Shown here piece after piece: positions 33,948-41,578 of a stretch of DNA of 59,379 nucleotides. A program made the translations under genes and the position numbers. Each line of letters starts with the position of its first letter. Position 1 is the stretch's first letter. Source of the DNA: Desulfobacteraceae bacterium (GTDB lineage Bacteria; Desulfobacterota; Desulfobacteria; Desulfobacterales; Desulfobacteraceae). Where the stretch lies: contig JAAEMK010000018.1 of the NCBI GenBank assembly GCA_024225635.1, positions 1-59,379 of the forward strand, read 5' to 3'. Below the pieces are notes generated by a model. That model was given only the letters and a program-made list of their open reading frames with translations, was not told the origin of the DNA and ran no database searches.

Positions 33948-35006
33948 CGGCAGGCTTGTCTTCTCACCCTTGTAGTTTTTCAATAGATACTCCGTGTCCG
34001 TTTTTCCCTCCATGTAGTGGTCGGGCATGAGGGGGATTTTCCCGATGTTCGTGGCGATCACGTGGTGGGGACGGGCAAGGCCCGTGGTGTGGCCCTGGAG
34101 GGCGTCCCGGATGAGCTGGGAGCCTTTTTCGACAGGGGTCCTGAAGTGGTCGATGCCCGGGGCGGCCTCGCAGTAGAAAAGATAGTAGGGCCGGATTCTC
34201 ACGGTGAGAAGCTTCTGGTGAAGTTCCCTGAAGGTCGGGACATCATCGTTGATCCCCTTGAGCAGTACCGCCTGGTTTCCCACGTTGACACCGCATTTGA
34301 GAAGATCAAACACCGCCCGGGCCGTTGTTTCGGTGATTTCCTTGGGGTGGTTGCACTGGGTGTTGACCCAGATGGGCACCCGGTGGTAACGTCCTAGGAT
34401 CTTCATGAGGCCCGGGGTGATCCGCTGGGGAAGGTTGATGACGGTCCTTGTTCCGAACCGGATCATTTTGACATGGTCGATCTCCCTGAGTTTTGCGATG
34501 AGGTATTCCAGCCGCTGGTCCGACAGGAGAAACGGGTCCCCTCCGGTGACGAGCACGTCCCTGATCTCCTTGTTTTGGCTGATCCACTTCAATCCCTCGT
34601 CCACGTCAAACCTGAGCTTGAGCTCCCGGTCCACCACCACCTCCCTCCTGAAACAGTGGCGGCAGTATGAGGCGCATCGGTCGATGACGGTAAAGGCCAC
34701 CCTGTCGGTGTACTGTTGGGCGATGCAGTCCGGCCTGTTGCTGTCCTGTGCCCTGTTTTCGTGGAAGATCAGGTAATCCTTCATCCCGTATTGGTTTTCA
34801 AGCTCTTTCAACGAGGGGATGATCTGCCTTCGAACGGGACAGTCCGGGTCGTCCCTGTCCATGAGGGAGGCAAAGTAGGGGGTGGCTCCCCACCGGGTTT
34901 TGAGCCGGGCCAGGGCTTCCTCTTCCGGGCCGGTCAGGTTGATCATGTCTTTTAACTGTTCAGGGGTGTTGATAAACCCCTGCATCTGGTCGATCCACTC
35001 TTCCAT
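33933..35006 (-). CDS. KamA family radical SAM aminomutase
   Basis: This is a lysine 2,3-aminomutase-type enzyme that moves an amino group using a [4Fe-4S] cluster, SAM and PLP. In the 357 residues the radical SAM motif is CASYCRHC (Cys111, 115, 118). A likely PLP Lys lies in NIGKIPLMP (Lys323), where the usual Gly-rich PGGGGK is changed to ATNIGK. It is shorter than clostridial lysine aminomutase, so the substrate (lysine, glutamate, or EF-P lysine) is undecided. AAGAAGAGA precedes the ATG. It converges on the ispD remnant. Confidence 0.88.
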   Translation of the reverse strand: MEEWIDQMQGFINTPEQLKDMINLTGPEEEALARLKTRWGATPYFASLMDRDDPDCPVRRQIIPSLKELENQYGMKDYLIFHENRAQDSNRPDCIAQQYTDRVAFTVIDRCASYCRHCFRREVVVDRELKLRFDVDEGLKWISQNKEIRDVLVTGGDPFLLSDQRLEYLIAKLREIDHVKMIRFGTRTVINLPQRITPGLMKILGRYHRVPIWVNTQCNHPKEITETTARAVFDLLKCGVNVGNQAVLLKGINDDVPTFRELHQKLLTVRIRPYYLFYCEAAPGIDHFRTPVEKGSQLIRDALQGHTTGLARPHHVIATNIGKIPLMPDHYMEGKTDTEYLLKNYKGEKTSLPVIPD

Positions 35007-35236
35007 TTATCTCTTCTTCCTAAAATAGATGTAACCGGTCGGCATGGTATCCGTCTTTATGCTGATCAGCTGACAAATATATTGTTTCAGTTGGTCTAAC
35101 GAGGATGGTGTCGCTAGGAACGGTTGTGTCTATCAATATTTGCCGTCCTTGTAAAGGGATATGGGCATGCTTTCCATGGAGCCGGTTCCCATGGTACTGA
35201 CAAAAGCGCAATGGGGAAGGCCTGCACCCATTTGAC

Positions 35237-35265
35237 TTGACACCCGGACGTGTAAGCGATATGCG
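35237..35265 (+). promoter_or_regulatory. Promoter candidate for SDR-ECH operon
   Basis: TTGACA (35237-35242) with a 17-bp spacer to TATGCG (35260-35265), a weak -10, lies about 47 bp before the SDR start. The rest of the 305-bp gap (35007-35311) contains a CCATGG-bounded hairpin at about 35175-35195 and no gene. Confidence 0.4.
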
Positions 35266-35311
35266 TTTGTGTGGATAAATTGCGTTTAACCTTACACAAA
35301 AGGAGAGTGCG

Positions 35312-36070
35312 GTGGTAGACTTTTCATTGGAAGGAAAAATTGCAGTAATCACAGGCGGCAGCCGGGGGATTGGAAAGGCGATCGCCATGGCCTATGCGGA
35401 GCACGGCGCCAAGTGTATTCTTGTGAGCCGGAAGCTCGAGGCGGTCTCGGCGGTCGCGGACGAGATCCGGGACAAGGGGGGGGAGGCCGAGGCCTTTGCC
35501 TGTCACATGGGGTATCAGGAGCAGATCCAGGAGCTCTTCAAAAACCTGGAGGAGCAGTACGGCAGGGTGGACATCCTGGTCAACAACGCGGCCACCAACC
35601 CCCATTTCGGCAACATGCTGGACGCCGATGCAGGCATGTGGGACAAGATCGTCGATGTGAACCTCAAGGGTCCGTTCTTCATGATCAAGCAGGCCGCTCC
35701 CCTGATGATAAAAGCAGGGGGCGGGGCCATCGTGAACGTGGCCTCCATCAACGCCAAGCGACCCGGGCTCATGCAGGGGGTTTATTCGGTCTCCAAGGCC
35801 GCCCTTGTTTCCATGACCGAGGTGTTTGCAAAGGAGCTTGCTCCCTTTAAAGTCCGGGTGAATGCGCTTCTTCCCGGCCTCACCGACACCAATTTTGCCA
35901 GCGCCCTCATCAACAACAAGGATATCCGCGACTTTGTGGTCAAGCAGATTCCCATGGGCCGCCATGCCGAACCTTCTGAAATGGCGGGAGCCGCCCTTTA
36001 TCTCGTATCGGATGCGTCCTCTTATACAACCGGAACCTGTCTTGCCTGTGACGGCGGCATCCTGATATAG
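35312..36070 (+). CDS. SDR family NAD(P)-dependent oxidoreductase
   Basis: This is a short-chain dehydrogenase/reductase of 252 residues. The cofactor motif is TGGSRGIGKA (about 14-23), NNAATNP follows (about 91-97), the catalytic Ser is in VASINAKRPG and Tyr/Lys in YSVSKAA (about 155-161). It resembles FabG-like 3-oxoacyl reductases. The start is GTG with AAAGGAGAG about 6 nt upstream. An enoyl-CoA hydratase gene follows 8 bp later, so the pair probably acts in a beta-oxidation-like or acyl-CoA side pathway; substrate unknown. Confidence 0.92.
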   Translation: MVDFSLEGKIAVITGGSRGIGKAIAMAYAEHGAKCILVSRKLEAVSAVADEIRDKGGEAEAFACHMGYQEQIQELFKNLEEQYGRVDILVNNAATNPHFGNMLDADAGMWDKIVDVNLKGPFFMIKQAAPLMIKAGGGAIVNVASINAKRPGLMQGVYSVSKAALVSMTEVFAKELAPFKVRVNALLPGLTDTNFASALINNKDIRDFVVKQIPMGRHAEPSEMAGAALYLVSDASSYTTGTCLACDGGILI

Positions 36071-36078
36071 GAGGAGCC

Positions 36079-36828
36079 ATGGAAACCATACAATACAGAA
36101 CCGAAGGGGCGGTGGGCTATCTCACCCTGAACCGGCCTGACAAGTACAACTCCGTTGACTCGGTCATGATGGAGGAACTCCACGCCTTCTGGCAGGAGAG
36201 ACGGGGGGATGAAGCTACCCGGGTGATCGTCCTTGACGGGGGAAGTGCCAAGGGCTTCTGCGCAGGGCTCGACATGGAGGGGCTGGGGCCTGAAATATTC
36301 GCCATGACCTGTGTCCAGGCCTACGATGCCCAGGCAAGGCTGTCACGGCTTCTGCTGGCCATGCGCCAGGCGCCCCAGCCCATCATCTCCTGCATTCACG
36401 GGGCTGCGGCAGGCCTTGGCTTCTCCTTTGCCATGGCCTCGGATGTCCGTATCATCACCGGTGATGCCAGGTTCTCGGCAGCCTACATCAACATCGGCCT
36501 TGGCGGGGCGGACATGGCCTCGAGCTATTTTCTCCCGAGGCTCATCGGGTCGGGCAGGGCCAACGAGTTTCTTTTGACCGGCAACTGGATGAATGCCGAT
36601 GATGCCGTTTCCCTGGGATTTGCAAGCCGGAGGGTTGAAAAAGAGGAACTTGTTCCAACGGCCAAAGCCCTTGCCGAGACCATGGCGTCAAAGGACGGGC
36701 TGGGCCTGAGGATGACCAAGGAGGCCTTGAACATCAACATAGATGCGGGCGGCCTTGAGGCGGTGCTTCAGATGGAGGACAGAAACCAGATGATGATCGC
36801 CTTCTCACACCGGATCGCTGCAAAATAG
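36079..36828 (+). CDS. Enoyl-CoA hydratase/isomerase family protein
   Basis: This crotonase-fold enzyme has 249 residues. It has GGSAKGFCAGLDM (oxyanion-hole loop, about 54-66) and HGAAAGLGFSFAMASDVRI (second oxyanion and Glu/Asp region, about 113-131). The usual second catalytic Glu position is occupied by Gly/Ala/Asp (NIGLGGADMASSYFLPR), so hydratase activity is not assured; isomerase, hydrolase or other crotonase chemistry is possible. AGGAGGAG lies 6 nt before the ATG. It is paired with the SDR gene. Confidence 0.88.
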   Translation: METIQYRTEGAVGYLTLNRPDKYNSVDSVMMEELHAFWQERRGDEATRVIVLDGGSAKGFCAGLDMEGLGPEIFAMTCVQAYDAQARLSRLLLAMRQAPQPIISCIHGAAAGLGFSFAMASDVRIITGDARFSAAYINIGLGGADMASSYFLPRLIGSGRANEFLLTGNWMNADDAVSLGFASRRVEKEELVPTAKALAETMASKDGLGLRMTKEALNINIDAGGLEAVLQMEDRNQMMIAFSHRIAAK

Positions 36829-36909
36829 CGGAATAAGCCCTGGCGCCCTTAAAGGGGGAGGCAGGGAAATGCCTTTGCCGTCAATCGGTCTTGGGAATCC
36901 GGATATCGG

Positions 36910-36955
36910 AAAAAAAATGGCAGGGTCGTCGTGATGACCCTGCCAATTCTTTGTC
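36910..36955. terminator. Bidirectional intrinsic terminator
   Basis: GGCAGGGTC (36919-36927) pairs with GACCCTGCC (36936-36944). On the plus strand a T-rich tract follows; on the minus strand a run of eight T follows. It can therefore end both the SDR-ECH operon and the PEP-CTERM gene, which converge on it. Confidence 0.8.
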
Positions 36956-37059
36956 TTTCCCAGATGCCGTTGCTATTCCAGGAGCATCATATGTTCCATT
37001 GAGAATGGCCGTTAGAAGATCCACATCCGGGAAGCCTTGATCGATTCGAGTTCGTTGTC

Positions 37060-37839
37060 TTATTTTTTCCTGAGTTTTCTCCCGAAGCTTGCGAAAATGA
37101 CCATGCCGGTGCCGAAAAGGAGCATGGTCGAGGGTTCGGGGATGGGCTCGACGGATTCCACCATGACGACAAAGTCGCTGAAATCAGGTTCGGTATTGCT
37201 CCATTCAATGGTATGCTGATCCTCAAAAGCGAGAACATACTCATTGGTACCCCAGAGGCCTGGTGCGAAAGGAGGTATCTGAACGGTATCAATGCCTTTA
37301 CCTTGATAGACGGCCATATGATCCGCACCATCGACATTTAAATTCGTGTCGCTATACCATAGCCCCCCTGTCCATCCAGGATGGCTTGATCGGGAATCCA
37401 GATAGTAACCAAAGCTATTTCCGGCAAAATCTATACCTGTATCACTAAAGTTAATATAAACGCTTCCATCGGCAAGAATGGACATGAGGGCCTGGGAACC
37501 GCCCATAGCTCCGCCGGCAAAAATCTGGACCCGGTTCATTGGATTGTTACGATCATAGATTCCAAATGCATTGTCGTCTGCCCATGCGGCTATCTCTACT
37601 ATCAAGGTGTTGACGCTCCCTCCCGATGCATGAACGCTCCAGTAAGAATCCACAGGATCAGGAAGATAGTCCGTAAGCACGTTTGTGCTGCTGACGCCGG
37701 GATTTGGGCCCAGGGTAATATTGTTTAACGCGGATTGGAGGGAAGCTCCACCATCGCCAAAGGGAACAGCCATTGCGCTCATGGACATTAGAAAGACCGA
37801 CAACAAACCCGTCAATAGAATTATGGATATTTTTTTCAT
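37060..37839 (-). CDS. PEP-CTERM sorting domain exported protein
   Basis: The 259-residue secreted protein has a signal peptide (1-27, ending MSAMA). It ends in a PEP-CTERM tail: PIPEPSTMLLFGTGMVIFASFGRKLRKK, read as PEP motif, hydrophobic helix, basic end. Such tails are cut by exosortase (EpsH/XrtA type), usually in bacteria making exopolysaccharide. The mature part (SWSVHASGG, MNRVQIFAGGAMGG) looks like a beta-sandwich extracellular domain of unknown role. AGGAG lies 8 nt before the ATG. No exosortase is in the window. A long leader and a sigma-54-like site lie upstream. Confidence 0.9.
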   Translation of the reverse strand: MKKISIILLTGLLSVFLMSMSAMAVPFGDGGASLQSALNNITLGPNPGVSSTNVLTDYLPDPVDSYWSVHASGGSVNTLIVEIAAWADDNAFGIYDRNNPMNRVQIFAGGAMGGSQALMSILADGSVYINFSDTGIDFAGNSFGYYLDSRSSHPGWTGGLWYSDTNLNVDGADHMAVYQGKGIDTVQIPPFAPGLWGTNEYVLAFEDQHTIEWSNTEPDFSDFVVMVESVEPIPEPSTMLLFGTGMVIFASFGRKLRKK

Positions 37840-37980
37840 TTTGTGTCTCCTGTTTTCGTAAATTTGCCTTATGAGAGGATCGGTCGCTGTTCTGATCCGT
37901 CCCTCGGCCTCGTGGCTTTGCCTTATGCCGGCAACGATTCAAGCTCCCAACAACATATGAAACAACCCGTGCTGGGAGCA
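37840..37980 (-). promoter_or_regulatory. Structured 5' leader of PEP-CTERM gene
   Basis: Reading the minus strand, several stems occur: GCTCCCA/TGGGAGC, TTGCC/GGCAA, and GGATC/GATCC with outer GAG/CTC pairs close to the start codon. A GGCAAAGCCACG string recalls the c-di-GMP-I riboswitch core, but the full consensus could not be fitted. Role unproven. Confidence 0.3.
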
Positions 37981-38076
37981 CGGTCAGAAGATTTTGAGGG
38001 GGTGCACCATACGATTAGCTCCTGGTTGGGATGGTGGTAAGTAATACATCGATCTATCCATGTGTTGACTCTTCAG

Positions 38077-38092
38077 TACAATATCTGTGCCA
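38077..38092 (-). promoter_or_regulatory. Sigma-54-like promoter for PEP-CTERM gene
   Basis: On the minus strand TGGCAC-N5-TTGTA resembles the -24/-12 consensus TGGCAC-N5-TTGCA; the -12 C is replaced by T. PEP-CTERM genes in several bacteria are RpoN/PrsR controlled, which makes the site plausible. The leader would be about 225 nt. Confidence 0.35.
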
Positions 38093-38266
38093 TGATTGCT
38101 TGTTATTGTATGTCGTTGTTTTGGCATGTTATAGTGCCGGTCAAATGACGTGATGCCAACCTTACCCTATAAAAATAAGTAGCGGTATCAATTGGTCTGA
38201 CCGGAACTATATATGGGCCCTTGAAGTAGAGGTGGGGAGTGCAGAGAATAAAAAAATACAGAAATC

Positions 38267-38293
38267 CTGTGAAAACTGTGAAAACTGTGAAAA
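38267..38293 (+). repeat. Three tandem CTGTGAAAA repeats
   Basis: Three exact 9-bp copies occur head to tail in the 720-bp gap between the divergent PEP-CTERM gene and the pilus operon. They may be binding sites; otherwise 38093-38460 shows no gene. Confidence 0.5.
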
Positions 38294-38460
38294 AAAATTC
38301 AGATTTCGGAAAGAGGTTACCCAAAAGAGGTTACACAATAGATGGGCGGATGGAACAGTTTAAATTAAATTACATCTACGTAAAAACTCATCCATGATAA
38401 AAGGGGTTCACCCGGGTATATCCTGAATATTTAAGTTGAAATTCAAATAAACGGAAAATG

Positions 38461-38488
38461 CAACACTATTGCAAACACAATGGTGTTG
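38461..38488 (+). promoter_or_regulatory. Hairpin or operator before pilus operon
   Basis: CAACACTATTG and CAATGGTGTTG form an 11-bp stem (one G-U pair) with a 6-nt loop, 70 bp before the first pilus gene. It is either a DNA dyad for a regulator or a leader RNA hairpin. Confidence 0.45.
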
Positions 38489-38559
38489 TGCTAATTTTTC
38501 CGGTTATTGCCTGTAATCGTAGCTAAACCTCGAAAATAACGGGAGCAAAATTACCATTA

Positions 38560-40434
38560 ATGCCTGAAATAAAATTTCAAGAACAGGATGAGGCATCCTC
38601 CACTGAGCGTCTTCTCAATACAATTCGTGGTGCGGATAGTAACGGCTTCGTTTCCGGTATTGCGGATAACCTCTCTTCCGAATCCCGGGAGAAGAGGGTG
38701 GCGGGGCTGCTCGGGAAAAACAGCCCGCATAAAAAGAGAACCGTGAATGTAGGGGTGGCGCTGGGGGGAGACCGGGCCTTTATTGTGGTTATTTCTCCCA
38801 ACGGCAATAAAAAATGGGAGGTTCTTGACTGCCGCGAACTTTTGTTTGAAAACGGCCTGACCGTTAATGATTCAAATTTTCCGGCATTTCTCGGCCGTGC
38901 TTTAAAAAAGTTTGTCGGTGGTTATAAGAAAGCACGAATCTGGAGCCTTATTCCCTCTGTCGATGTTGAGATCCGGCATATCAAAATACCCCGGGTTGCC
39001 AGGGACAAAATTGCGGATGCCGTGTACTGGACCTTTAAAAAAGATTCGAAGTTTGATGATAACCTGTATGTTTTTGATTATGAAATAATAGGCGATATCA
39101 TTGATAACGGTGTTGAGAAAACGGAAGTGATCGCCTACACCGCACCTGAAAAGGAAATTGAAAGCAGAAAAAAACTGTTCATAGCTGCCGGATTTGCCCT
39201 TACCGGTATGAACGTGGTCGCCCTGGCCTTCCAGAATTATCTTCGTATCTTTCAGGACGGGAAAGACCGGAAAAATTCCTGCATGCTGTTTATCGGCAGG
39301 GACTGGGCCCGTATCGATATCTATACGGACGGCTTCCTTACCCTTTCAAGGGACATCAAGACGGGGTACATGAGTATGGTCGAGGCCATAACGGATGCGA
39401 CCAACCGGAGTCCGGCCGTCTTCCCTGATGAAAATGTTACAGGTCTCCAGGATATCCGTTATATCAGCGCTGAAGAGATTGAAAAAAATTTTATTGCCGA
39501 TTTATATAAAAGAGTTTCTTCCCGGGAGCTTGAAAAGGTCCTTGGCGCGGATGAAAAGCAGATCCGGGAAATGGTCATGCCTGTAATAGACCGGCTTGCA
39601 AAACAGATTGACAGGACCCTGGAATTTTTTGCATCAAACTATAATAAGTTTCCTGTTGAAAAGATCTATGTTTCCGGGCTGCCCTGCGGGTCTGAGCGAA
39701 TCATGAAGATCTTTGCAGCCCAGGTATCCCATCCGGTTGTCCCTTTCGATCCCTTCGGGGCCGGCAGTCCCATTGAATGTGGCGTTGAACTGCCGGAATT
39801 AATGGCGATAAGGGATCAGTTCTCTCCGGCTCTGTGCATGGCGCTTTTTCAGGATGCGGAAAAATTCAATTTTCTTAACACCCAGAAAGACAAGGCAGAG
39901 AAGAAATATCTCAGAAAAGTTAACTATACGGTGGTTTTGGCATTCATTTCAATAATGGCTCTGTGCGGTGGGTATTATGCATGGCAGCACCATGAGCTTT
40001 CCCTCAGGGAAAAGGAGCTTGCCGGCCTGAATACAAAACTTGCAACCTATTTTCACCTTGTCGACAAGGATACCGTTTCCGCACTTGCCGCAAAGGTTGC
40101 CCGGGGAGAAACCCGACTAAAGCGTTATATTCAAACATATTCCCCGCTGGCGTTGATATGCGAAATTACAAAACTGACACCCCAAAGTGTTTATCTGGAA
40201 AGGTTTTCCATAAAAGCATCTGGAACTGAAAAAAAATCCGCCGGTAACAAAATAATACTGATTGAAGGGTTTGTGCTTGAAGAGGAACTTACCCGGGAAT
40301 CGACGCTTGCGAAGTTTATTCTGAATCTGTCCGACTCACCGCTTATAAAGAACGCTTCGGTTAAAGATAAATCTTTTGATACCATGGGGGGGGAAAGAAT
40401 TCTTCGTTTTACCGCCTCGGCGGGAGGTAATTAA
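38560..40434 (+). CDS. PilM-PilN fusion pilus assembly protein
   Basis: The 624-residue protein has an actin-like PilM domain (about 60-440; IWSLIPSVDVEIRHIKIP, a CMLFIGRDWARIDIYTDG phosphate-like loop, and IYVSGLPCGSERIMKIF). A membrane helix (about 467-485, VVLAFISIMALCGGYYAW) and a PilN-like periplasmic ferredoxin-fold follow (AALKLTPQSVYLERFSIK-type region near 540). PilM and PilN are normally two proteins joined by a docking peptide; here they are one chain, comparable to GspL or MshI. The first about 60 residues are disordered. It is the first gene of a 15-kb co-directional pilus operon. Confidence 0.85.
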   Translation: MPEIKFQEQDEASSTERLLNTIRGADSNGFVSGIADNLSSESREKRVAGLLGKNSPHKKRTVNVGVALGGDRAFIVVISPNGNKKWEVLDCRELLFENGLTVNDSNFPAFLGRALKKFVGGYKKARIWSLIPSVDVEIRHIKIPRVARDKIADAVYWTFKKDSKFDDNLYVFDYEIIGDIIDNGVEKTEVIAYTAPEKEIESRKKLFIAAGFALTGMNVVALAFQNYLRIFQDGKDRKNSCMLFIGRDWARIDIYTDGFLTLSRDIKTGYMSMVEAITDATNRSPAVFPDENVTGLQDIRYISAEEIEKNFIADLYKRVSSRELEKVLGADEKQIREMVMPVIDRLAKQIDRTLEFFASNYNKFPVEKIYVSGLPCGSERIMKIFAAQVSHPVVPFDPFGAGSPIECGVELPELMAIRDQFSPALCMALFQDAEKFNFLNTQKDKAEKKYLRKVNYTVVLAFISIMALCGGYYAWQHHELSLREKELAGLNTKLATYFHLVDKDTVSALAAKVARGETRLKRYIQTYSPLALICEITKLTPQSVYLERFSIKASGTEKKSAGNKIILIEGFVLEEELTRESTLAKFILNLSDSPLIKNASVKDKSFDTMGGERILRFTASAGGN

Positions 40435-40985
40435 TGGCCGGAACAGACCGCAAAATCAAGAGTGTTCAGCTTCCCGTCAACTTGTACGTTATCGCCGGAG
40501 GGGCCATTGCCGTTGTTCTGGTTTTTTTGATGCTGTTCAATTATCCGGCTTACCAATCTCTTCGGAAGATTGAATCCAAAATCACGGAAACGGAATACAG
40601 GCTCAAGGTTCAACAAACGCTTTACCCTTTTTATCTGGCTCTGAAAAAAAAGGAGGGCCAAAGGATGACAACAACCCTTCCATGGCCAGATAAAGAAGCG
40701 ATTCCGGTCAATAGAGTCGATGAGATACCTTCGATGATCAAAGATATCGCAAGGAGGAGCGGCAAACTCCATGTCGTATCCGTCATCCCCGATGTAAATA
40801 CCATGGATAGGAAGGCAAGGCGGATATCCGTAAATATTGAACTTAAAGGAGACTTTCCGGTTTTCCGGGATTTCATGTCCGGTCTCGGCGGGCTTCCATG
40901 CCTGGAAGAAATGGAAAATATCCGGATAGAGACGGTTCACGGATCAAATCTTCTTTTTATGAAAATATGGCTTTTGGTGGAATAA
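40434..40985 (+). CDS. PilO-like pilus assembly protein
   Basis: The 183-residue inner-membrane protein has one N-terminal membrane helix (about 20-40, VIAGGAIAVVLVFLMLF). A coiled-coil segment and a ferredoxin-like periplasmic domain follow (SVIPDVNTMDRKARRISVNIELKGDFPVFRDFMSGL; the end ENIRIETVHGSNLLFMKIWLLVE is PilO-like). It starts on the stop codon of the PilMN gene (TAATG overlap). With PilMN and the next protein it should form the alignment complex linking inner and outer membrane parts. Confidence 0.8.
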   Translation: MAGTDRKIKSVQLPVNLYVIAGGAIAVVLVFLMLFNYPAYQSLRKIESKITETEYRLKVQQTLYPFYLALKKKEGQRMTTTLPWPDKEAIPVNRVDEIPSMIKDIARRSGKLHVVSVIPDVNTMDRKARRISVNIELKGDFPVFRDFMSGLGGLPCLEEMENIRIETVHGSNLLFMKIWLLVE

Positions 40986-40989
40986 CTCT

Positions 40990-41475
40990 ATGAGTAAACG
41001 TGAAAAAATAATCATTGTGGTCATGATTGCCGCCTGCATATTTGCCGCCGCTAATTTTACGGGATTCCTTGATCCTGCAAAGGAAGGACCTTCTTCAAAG
41101 GCTGAAATGGAAGAGATCGACAGTTTTTCAACCGCCCTTTCACAGCAGATTATGCAAAAAAGCCTTTCCCGGACCGATATCCATACATTGAAACTTGCCC
41201 AGGAACAATGGCACGGCAACCCTTTCCAGATGCCGGAAACGGTTGAACCTTTGGAAGAATTGCCAGGGGAGATGGATGAAGCGGATGAGAGCGGGTCTAT
41301 CCAGTATATATATTCCGGCTATATAAAGGCCGGTAACAGAATCCTTTGCATTATAAACGGCATGGAGTATGAATCCGGAGAGTATTTGGGAGAATACCGG
41401 GTAACTGAAATCACCCCGAAAAAAGTGATTGCTGCAAAAAATGATCGGGAAATTGTGTTATTACTTGCCGAATAA
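40990..41475 (+). CDS. PilP/MshK-like periplasmic protein
   Basis: This 161-residue protein has an N-terminal membrane helix (about 7-25), a variable linker, and a C-terminal small beta domain (IYSGYIKAGNRILCIINGMEYESGEYLGEYRVTEITPKKV). That resembles the PilP/GspC homology region or MshK, which contacts the secretin. It lies between the PilO-like gene and the secretin gene. Sequence similarity is weak, so the name rests partly on position. The 103-bp gap that follows has no further gene. Confidence 0.7.
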   Translation: MSKREKIIIVVMIAACIFAAANFTGFLDPAKEGPSSKAEMEEIDSFSTALSQQIMQKSLSRTDIHTLKLAQEQWHGNPFQMPETVEPLEELPGEMDEADESGSIQYIYSGYIKAGNRILCIINGMEYESGEYLGEYRVTEITPKKVIAAKNDREIVLLLAE

Positions 41476-41578
41476 CAACAGGAATGCGGATGATAATTGA
41501 TTCACGCCGTGCCTGGGCGAAAATGAGATCAATACGGAATTTTACATTATCCCGGAAATATAAGAGGGCGGAAAGATA

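Noticed and set aside
36079-36828. Naming the crotonase gene as a specific enzyme such as FadB-like hydratase
   Set aside because: The second catalytic acid is not clearly conserved, so only the family is given.
37861-37960. c-di-GMP-I (GEMM) riboswitch in the PEP-CTERM leader
   Set aside because: Only GGCAAAGCCACG resembles the core; the two-hairpin consensus and the tetraloop-receptor part could not be fitted.
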